Below, one piece after another: positions 22,992 to 27,423 of a stretch of 27,423 nt of DNA. Positions within the stretch are counted from its first letter, which is position 1. The number at the start of each line of letters is the position of its first letter. Origin of the DNA: Deltaproteobacteria bacterium (lineage in GTDB: Bacteria > Myxococcota_A > UBA9160 > SMWR01); contig JAFDAW010000030.1 of assembly GCA_019313605.1 (NCBI GenBank), forward strand, positions 1 to 27,423, given 5' to 3'. The notes under the pieces are model-generated. The model worked only from the letters and a program-made list of their open reading frames with translations. It was not told the origin of the DNA and made no database searches. A program made the translations under genes and the position numbers.

Positions 22992-23375
22992 TCAGAAATA
23001 CGCGACCACTGCTCCGATCAGCCCCCCGAGTAGCAACACGAGATTCGAGAGTAGGGAGAGACCAAAGCCGGCGGCCCGCTTCGGGGCATCCTCGTAATAG
23101 CCGCGGGCGAACAGCGCTCGGCCGAGGATGAAGACCAGTCCGATGCCCGCGCCGATCGGCGCACTCACGTAATGGCCGAAAAGGAACATCGCTGGGACGA
23201 AAAGGATCAGCTGCTCGACGGAGTTCTGCTGGACGCGGAAGTAGCGCTCGAAAGTCGGGTCTCCGGTCGTCGCCGGCGCCACGACGCCGCAGCGCCCCCG
23301 GGCCCGTCCGCAGAGCATGGTAAAGACCACATACTCGACCAGGGCCAGTCCGATCACGATGGCTGTGAGTTCCAC
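22992..23375 (-). CDS. MAPEG family membrane protein
   Basis: This is a small four-helix membrane protein of 127 residues resembling the MAPEG superfamily (microsomal glutathione S-transferase/eicosanoid metabolism related proteins). Helix 1 is ELTAIVIGLALVEYVVFTML. The key block FERYFRVQQNSVEQLILFVPAMFLF (residues about 43-67) is typical of bacterial members, followed by two further hydrophobic segments and a hydrophobic C-terminus (LVLLLGGLIGAVVAYF). The GTG start has AAGGAGG 5 bases upstream. Function in bacteria is uncertain; a lipid or glutathione-related role follows from family membership only. Confidence 0.85.
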   Translation of the reverse strand: MELTAIVIGLALVEYVVFTMLCGRARGRCGVVAPATTGDPTFERYFRVQQNSVEQLILFVPAMFLFGHYVSAPIGAGIGLVFILGRALFARGYYEDAPKRAAGFGLSLLSNLVLLLGGLIGAVVAYF

Positions 23376-23396
23376 GTTTTCCTCCTTGTGAACCGC

Positions 23397-23458
23397 CGGG
23401 TCAGCTGGCTGGGCCCGCTGGTCAGCGGCCGGGTTCTCGGGTCAATTGGCTGGGCCCG
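23397..23458 (+). repeat. Imperfect direct repeat between tesB-like and MAPEG genes
   Basis: A 21-base unit at 23397-23417 is repeated at 23438-23458 (41-base period) with two substitutions; the shared part includes TGGCTGGGCCCG. It sits in the 141-base gap between two minus-strand genes. Each unit contains the palindrome GGGCCC. Confidence 0.75.
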
Positions 23459-23516
23459 CCCGTCCGGCGTGTGAGTTCGCTTGTGGCTGCCGCGGTGCGA
23501 GTGCCGTTCGTTGCAC

Positions 23517-24410
23517 TCAGCGGCGTTTCGCAATCGGCCGGATCAGGCCCTCCTGAACCACCGAGACCACCAATCGGCCGTCTCGGTCGAATAGCCGTCC
23601 CGTGCTGAAACCCCGCGCACCGCCCGCGCTGGGGCTCTGCTGATCGTAGAGCAACCACTCGTCCGCGCGAAACGCCCGATGGAACCAGATCGCGTGATCG
23701 AGGCTCGCGACCATGTGCTTGCCATCCGCCCACGCGATGCCGTGGGGCAGCGCCGCCGCGTCGAGCAGCGTCATGTCTGACGCAAACGCGACGACGCACT
23801 GGTGGAGAAGGGTGGAATCCGGCAACTGGCCGTCCGCGCGCAGCCACACCTGGAGCCGCGCAGGGAGCTTTTCCGGCGCGATGGGGTCGAATTCCGTGAC
23901 GTGGCGGATGTCGATCGGGCGATCGGTGGCGAGCCAGTGTTTCAGCCGATCGGGCGCCTGGGCGGCCAGCCTTTTGACCAGTTCCGGCTGGGAGGCCAGT
24001 GGCTCCATCCGCTCCCCCCAGCTGGGGAGAGAATCGGGATCCGGCACGTCGGGCATTGGGTCCTGATGCTCGGGCCCGGCCTCTGCGCGCTGGAAGGAGG
24101 CTTCGAGGTGGAAGATCGCGTGGCCGTGCTGGATCGCGGTGACGCGCCGGGTCGTGAAGGTCCGCCCATCGCGGGTGCGGTCGACGTCATAAAGGATGGG
24201 GATCGTCGAGTCGCCGGGCCTGAGGAAATACGCGTGGAAAGAGTGGGCGACGCCTTCGTCGACCGTCCGGCCCGCGGCCACGAGGGCCTGGCCGAGCACC
24301 TGGCCGCCGAAGACGCGCTGCCAGCCCTCCGTGCAGTGGCCCCGGAAGATATTCACCTCGAGTTCCTCGAGGTCGAGCAGCGCGATCAGGTTGTCGAGTG
24401 ATTTTTGCAC
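23517..24410 (-). CDS. tesB: Acyl-CoA thioesterase II
   Basis: This double hot-dog thioesterase of 297 residues hydrolyses acyl-CoA to free fatty acid and CoA. The N-terminal half has LLDLEELEVNIFRGH, FGGQVLGQALVAA and HSFHAYFLRPGD; the C-terminal half has SDMTLLDAA with the catalytic Asp, HGIAWADGKHMVASLDHAIWFHR, and the final GLIRP stretch, all typical of TesB. I chose the GTG at 24410 (protein begins VQKSLDNLIALLDLEEL) because a longer frame to 24623 runs across the divergent cysE promoter and start. The physiological substrate is unknown. Confidence 0.93.
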   Translation of the reverse strand: MQKSLDNLIALLDLEELEVNIFRGHCTEGWQRVFGGQVLGQALVAAGRTVDEGVAHSFHAYFLRPGDSTIPILYDVDRTRDGRTFTTRRVTAIQHGHAIFHLEASFQRAEAGPEHQDPMPDVPDPDSLPSWGERMEPLASQPELVKRLAAQAPDRLKHWLATDRPIDIRHVTEFDPIAPEKLPARLQVWLRADGQLPDSTLLHQCVVAFASDMTLLDAAALPHGIAWADGKHMVASLDHAIWFHRAFRADEWLLYDQQSPSAGGARGFSTGRLFDRDGRLVVSVVQEGLIRPIAKRR

Positions 24411-24524
24411 GGGCCCGCCCGCTAATGGCTCGCGCAACGCGTAGCACGCGCACCCCGGCGCAGCGAACGCGGCGCGGATACACTCCCTGACCACCGGTCG
24501 TTTCGCGGCCAACGGGAGGGCAGC

Positions 24525-25121
24525 ATGTTCCAGGCGTTCGCCGAAGACCTGAACGCGGTCGTTCAAAACGACCCTGCGGCGACGAGTCGTTTCGAGACGC
24601 TGCTCTGCCACCTGCCGCTCCACGCCGTCTGGGCTTACCGGATCGCGTATTTCGTGCGCGAGCGCCTGCGGATCCCGCTCGTACCGCGCCTGCTATCCAC
24701 ATTCGCGCGATTCGTGACGGGTGTCGAAATCCATCCGGGCGCGCGCATCGGCCGGGCCTTCTTCATCGATCACGGGTCGGGCGTGGTGATCGGCGAGACC
24801 GCGGAAATCGGCGACGGCTGCGTGATCTTTCACAACGTGACGCTCGGCGGAACCGGCAAGCATCGCGGCAAGCGGCATCCAACGGTCGGCGACAACGTCT
24901 TGATCGGAACGGGCGCCACATTGCTCGGGCCAATCACCATCGGCGCAAACGCGCGGGTTGGCGCCAACTCGTTCATCCACATGCACGACGTTCCGCCCGG
25001 CTGCACGGCGGTCGGCACGCCCGCGCGCTTGATCAAGAGAGATGGAGTGCGGGTGGACGAAGAATTGCCGCGTACCCAGCTTTCGGAGCGGTCGATTCCG
25101 GTCGCGGAGCACGGGGATTGA
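24525..25121 (+). CDS. cysE: Serine O-acetyltransferase
   Basis: This cytosolic enzyme makes O-acetylserine from serine and acetyl-CoA for cysteine synthesis. It is a 198-residue short form lacking much of the long N-terminal helical domain of E. coli CysE. The left-handed beta-helix hexapeptide repeats are obvious (VEIHPGARIGRAFFIDHG, VVIGETAEIGDGCVIFHNVT, LGGTGKHRGKRHPTVGDNV), with the catalytic His in FIDHGSGVVIGE and the GTGKHRGKRHP loop. GGGAGGG precedes the ATG. The next gene starts on the base after its stop, so the two are co-translated. Confidence 0.95.
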   Translation: MFQAFAEDLNAVVQNDPAATSRFETLLCHLPLHAVWAYRIAYFVRERLRIPLVPRLLSTFARFVTGVEIHPGARIGRAFFIDHGSGVVIGETAEIGDGCVIFHNVTLGGTGKHRGKRHPTVGDNVLIGTGATLLGPITIGANARVGANSFIHMHDVPPGCTAVGTPARLIKRDGVRVDEELPRTQLSERSIPVAEHGD

Positions 25122-25985
25122 ATGGGGGCCGCAGCCGCCGATCGGTTGCGCGCGTTGCTCGCAGAGCCCGGTATCATCGCGATGCCGTGCTGCTTCGACG
25201 CGTTTTCAGCGCGCTTGATCGAGCGAGCCGGTTTTCCGCTGACCTTCATGAGCGGATTCGCGGTCGCGGCGACGCGCCTCGCGGCCCCCGACACCGGACT
25301 CATCTCCTACGCGGAAGCACTCGACCAGGGCCGCAACATCTGTTCCGCCGTCTCGATTCCCGTGATCGGCGACGCTGACACCGGTTACGGTAACGCGCTC
25401 AACGTCAAGCGCACCGTCGAGGGATTCGCGCAGGCGGGATTTGCGGCTCTGATGATCGAAGACCAGCTCGCCCCGAAACGCTGCGGCCACACGCGCGGCA
25501 AAGAGGTCGTCGATCGCAGCGAGGCGCTTGCGCGGATTCGCGCCGCGGTCGACGCGCGAAACGAGGGTTCGGACATCCTGATCCTCGCGCGCACGGATGC
25601 GCGCGCTGCGCTCGGGCTCGACGAGGCGATCTGGCGCGCCAAGGCCTTCGCGGATCTCGGCGCTGACATCCTGTTCGTCGAAGCGCCGGTTTCCGAAGCC
25701 GAGATGGAGCGGATCTGCGCCGAAGTTCCCGCGCCCCGGATGGCCAATCTCGTGGAGGGCGGCGATACACCGCTGCTCGCTCCCGCGCGCCTCGAGGCGA
25801 TCGGTTACCAGATCGCCGCCTATCCGCTCACCTTGTTGTCCGCCGCTGCTCGCGCGATGCAGGACGCGCTCGCTGCGCTCAAGGCCGGCGAGTCGCCCAC
25901 GGGGCTGATCGATTTCGCGCAGCTGCGAGAACTTGTCGGTTTCGACGACTACGACACCGAACTCGCGCGTTACAAAGATTCTTGA
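25122..25985 (+). CDS. Isocitrate lyase/PEP mutase superfamily protein
   Basis: This is a TIM-barrel C-C or P-C lyase of 287 residues in the family that includes methylisocitrate lyase, oxaloacetate decarboxylase and PEP mutase. Visible active-site features are the metal-binding DADTGYG (Asp84, Asp86), IEDQ with Glu113, and KRCGH with Cys121, the flexible-loop cysteine typical of lyases. The absence of a long insert argues against isocitrate lyase itself. It directly abuts cysE (TGA then ATG). It overlaps the 3' end of the convergent gene at 25970 by 16 bases. The exact substrate is unresolved; 2-methylisocitrate or a related 2-hydroxy acid is likeliest. Confidence 0.88.
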   Translation: MGAAAADRLRALLAEPGIIAMPCCFDAFSARLIERAGFPLTFMSGFAVAATRLAAPDTGLISYAEALDQGRNICSAVSIPVIGDADTGYGNALNVKRTVEGFAQAGFAALMIEDQLAPKRCGHTRGKEVVDRSEALARIRAAVDARNEGSDILILARTDARAALGLDEAIWRAKAFADLGADILFVEAPVSEAEMERICAEVPAPRMANLVEGGDTPLLAPARLEAIGYQIAAYPLTLLSAAARAMQDALAALKAGESPTGLIDFAQLRELVGFDDYDTELARYKDS

Positions 25986-26347
25986 GCGCGCGGCCGGCGG
26001 CTCGAGCGCGGGCGACCGTCCATTTTCGGCCGCCAGCGGTAGTGTTCGAGTTTGAGGCGATCGGCCGTGTCGAATTTCACGCCTTCGCGCTCGAGGAGTT
26101 GGCGTTGAATCAGATCGCTGCCGGGTTCGGGGCGCTCGCTGATCTGACCGCGCGAATTGACGACGCGATGCCAGGGAACGCCTTCGGTCGTGAGCGTGCG
26201 CATCGCGTAACCGACCTGCCGCGCGCGGCCATCGAGGCCCGCGAGGTCGGCGATCTGCCCGTAGGTGGCGACGCGGCCGCGCGGGATGCGCCGCACCACC
26301 GCGTAGATCCGGTCGTAATGGTTTCCGCTCAGTTCCACGGTCCCCAT
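25970..26347 (-). CDS. Alkyltransferase-like protein (ATL, MGMT family)
   Basis: This is a 125-residue DNA-binding protein of the O6-alkylguanine-DNA alkyltransferase family. The helix-turn-helix RVATYGQIADLAGLDGRARQVGYAMR is present, and the active-site motif reads PWHRVV with Trp59 in place of the alkyl-accepting Cys of PCHRVV. ATL proteins therefore cannot accept the alkyl group; they bind O6-alkylguanine and hand lesions to nucleotide excision repair (established for family members). It may function beside the endonuclease III gene, which diverges from it by under 80 bases. Confidence 0.92.
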   Translation of the reverse strand: MGTVELSGNHYDRIYAVVRRIPRGRVATYGQIADLAGLDGRARQVGYAMRTLTTEGVPWHRVVNSRGQISERPEPGSDLIQRQLLEREGVKFDTADRLKLEHYRWRPKMDGRPRSSRRPRAQESL

Positions 26348-26423
26348 TCTCGCGCAGCCCGATCGCGCGGGCGAGCCCTGGAGGCATTTGCTTGACGCGC
26401 GCGGGCGCTACGCTGGGCCGACC

Positions 26424-27074
26424 GTGAAGCGCGAAGCCAAAGCCCAGCGAATCCAGGCGCAGCTCGATGAGCTCTATCCCGAACTCACCGTGCCGCTCAG
26501 CCATGAAGATCCCTATACGCTGCTGATCGCGGTACTGCTCTCCGCGCAGTGCACGGATGTGCGGGTCAATCAGGTCACGCCCAAGCTCTTTGCGCGCGCA
26601 TCGACGCCCGAAGCCATGCTGAAACTATCGGTGGATGAGATTCGCGAAATCATCCGGCCCTGCGGGTTGTCTCCCTCCAAAGCGAAGGCGATCGCGGAAC
26701 TCTCGCAGGTTCTCGTCAGCGCTTACGCGGGACAGGTGCCGAAGACCTTCGAAGAGCTCGAGGCGCTGCGCGGCGTGGGCCACAAGACCGCGAGCGTCGT
26801 GATGGTGCAGGCGTTCGGCGTGCCGGCGTTTCCCGTCGACACCCACATCCATCGCCTTGCCGCACGCTGGGGACTCTCGCAGGCGAAGAACGTGGAGCAG
26901 ACGGAACGGGACTTGAAGAAGCTCTTCGCCTCCGAGACCTGGGGGCGGGTCCACCTGCAGTTCATCTACTTCGGGCGCGAGTACTGCCCCGCGCGGGGTC
27001 ACGATCTGACCGCGTGTCCGATCTGTTCGTGGGCGGCGTCGAAGGCGCGCATCGCGAGCGAGACGCGCCGCTAG
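26424..27074 (+). CDS. nth: Endonuclease III
   Basis: This DNA glycosylase/AP lyase excises oxidised pyrimidines. Landmarks are LLIAVLLSAQCTDVRVNQVTPKLF, the helix-hairpin-helix LEALRGVGHKTASVVM with catalytic Lys in GHKTA, and VDTHIHRLAARWGL with the catalytic Asp. The iron-sulfur loop reads CPARGHDLTACPIC and lacks the fourth Cys of the E. coli C-x6-C-x2-C-x5-C pattern. I chose the GTG at 26424 (VKREAKAQRIQAQLDEL), which matches the normal N-terminus; a TTG at 26388 is preceded by GGAGG only 3 bases away and adds 12 residues. Length is 216 residues. Confidence 0.94.
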   Translation: MKREAKAQRIQAQLDELYPELTVPLSHEDPYTLLIAVLLSAQCTDVRVNQVTPKLFARASTPEAMLKLSVDEIREIIRPCGLSPSKAKAIAELSQVLVSAYAGQVPKTFEELEALRGVGHKTASVVMVQAFGVPAFPVDTHIHRLAARWGLSQAKNVEQTERDLKKLFASETWGRVHLQFIYFGREYCPARGHDLTACPICSWAASKARIASETRR

Positions 27075-27108
27075 TGCGAGGCTCGTCGACCGGTTCGCAC
27101 GTCGGTGA

Positions 27109-27423
27109 TCAAGTTCCGATGCGGCGGATCTGCACGATCGGATCTTCGGGGTCGCGCTGTTGGGAGAGATCGATCGCGCCTTCGATTGCCCATAGGCAGT
27201 CACCCTCCGGATCGACGAGCACCTGTGATACATCCCAGCGTCTTGCTCGCGTGGCCTTGATCAGTGTCCGTCTCGAGTTGCGCGCGTCGGGCGTGAAGAG
27301 GAGTTTTTCGTATTCCTCGAAGTAGGGCTCGAGGGCCTGCTCGAAGCGCCGCGCATCCCACGGATCGTCGGCATCTTGATGGACGCATGCGGCAGCGGCC
27401 CCGAAGTCTCCCACGGAAAGCGC
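27109..27423 (-). CDS. C-terminal fragment, probably of a DUF3516-type helicase protein
   Basis: The 5' part of this minus-strand gene lies beyond the right window edge; about 104 residues are visible. The segment DARRFEQALEPYFEEYEKLLFTPDAR...WDVSQVLVDPEGDCLWAIEGAIDLS resembles the C-terminal domain (DUF3516) found on certain DEAD/DEAH-box helicases of actinobacteria and myxobacteria. This recognition is from memory and only moderately sure. A GTG at 27414 is an internal codon, since the frame stays open to the edge. Confidence 0.6.
   Translation of the reverse strand, partial: ALSVGDFGAAAACVHQDADDPWDARRFEQALEPYFEEYEKLLFTPDARNSRRTLIKATRARRWDVSQVLVDPEGDCLWAIEGAIDLSQQRDPEDPIVQIRRIGT

Noticed and set aside
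1..27423. CRISPR arrays, tRNA or rRNA genes, insertion sequences
   Set aside because: No regularly spaced repeats, no cloverleaf-like sequences recognised and no transposase-like ORFs were seen.

Overview
The window is a GC-rich bacterial chromosomal segment with densely packed genes. Several traits point to an uncultivated deltaproteobacterial or Myxococcota-like lineage: an exosortase with PEP-CTERM proteins, secreted thrombospondin-type-3/EF-hand proteins, GTP-dependent PEP carboxykinase, and a eukaryote-like single-chain acetyl-CoA carboxylase. That placement is inferred from gene content only; there is no rRNA or marker gene to confirm it.

Layout. Bases 1-902 (minus) hold the N-terminal 300 residues of an M18 aminopeptidase cut by the window edge. 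Bases 1194-13445 (plus) form one tightly coupled operon for fatty-acid synthesis: enoyl-ACP reductase-like SDR, KAS III, FabA-type dehydratase/isomerase, FabZ-type dehydratase, FabB/F-type ketosynthase, acyl carrier protein, PlsC-like acyltransferase, phosphopantetheinyl transferase, giant biotin carboxylase/BCCP/carboxyltransferase protein, and a TetR-type regulator. Most junctions are 4-base stop/start overlaps. The set can make malonyl-CoA, activate its own ACP, start and elongate a chain, introduce or keep a double bond (FabA plus KS), and hand the chain to an acyltransferase. It lacks its own malonyl transacylase (FabD) and ketoreductase (FabG), which would come from the housekeeping set. 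The carboxylase/TetR junction looks frameshifted.

Bases 13446-16473 (minus) hold a duplicated two-gene module. Each copy has a small secreted TSP3/EF-hand (dockerin-like) protein followed by a PEP-CTERM-anchored beta-rich protein, and each ends in a hairpin terminator with the same GC core. A sigma-54-type promoter lies upstream of the first module, and the neighbouring exosortase-EpsI fusion (16474-18039) is the likely processing enzyme. I propose that the pairs are a cell-surface receptor/ligand system resembling cohesin-dockerin; this is a hypothesis.

Bases 18196-27423 hold mostly housekeeping or accessory metabolism: a possible lipoprotein with a jelly-roll-like start, aat, a CoA-transferase, PEP carboxykinase, a MAPEG protein, acyl-CoA thioesterase II, serine acetyltransferase, an isocitrate lyase/PEP mutase family enzyme, an alkyltransferase-like protein, endonuclease III, and the C-terminus of a probable helicase-associated protein at the right edge. 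I saw no tRNA, rRNA, CRISPR array, transposase or phage gene.
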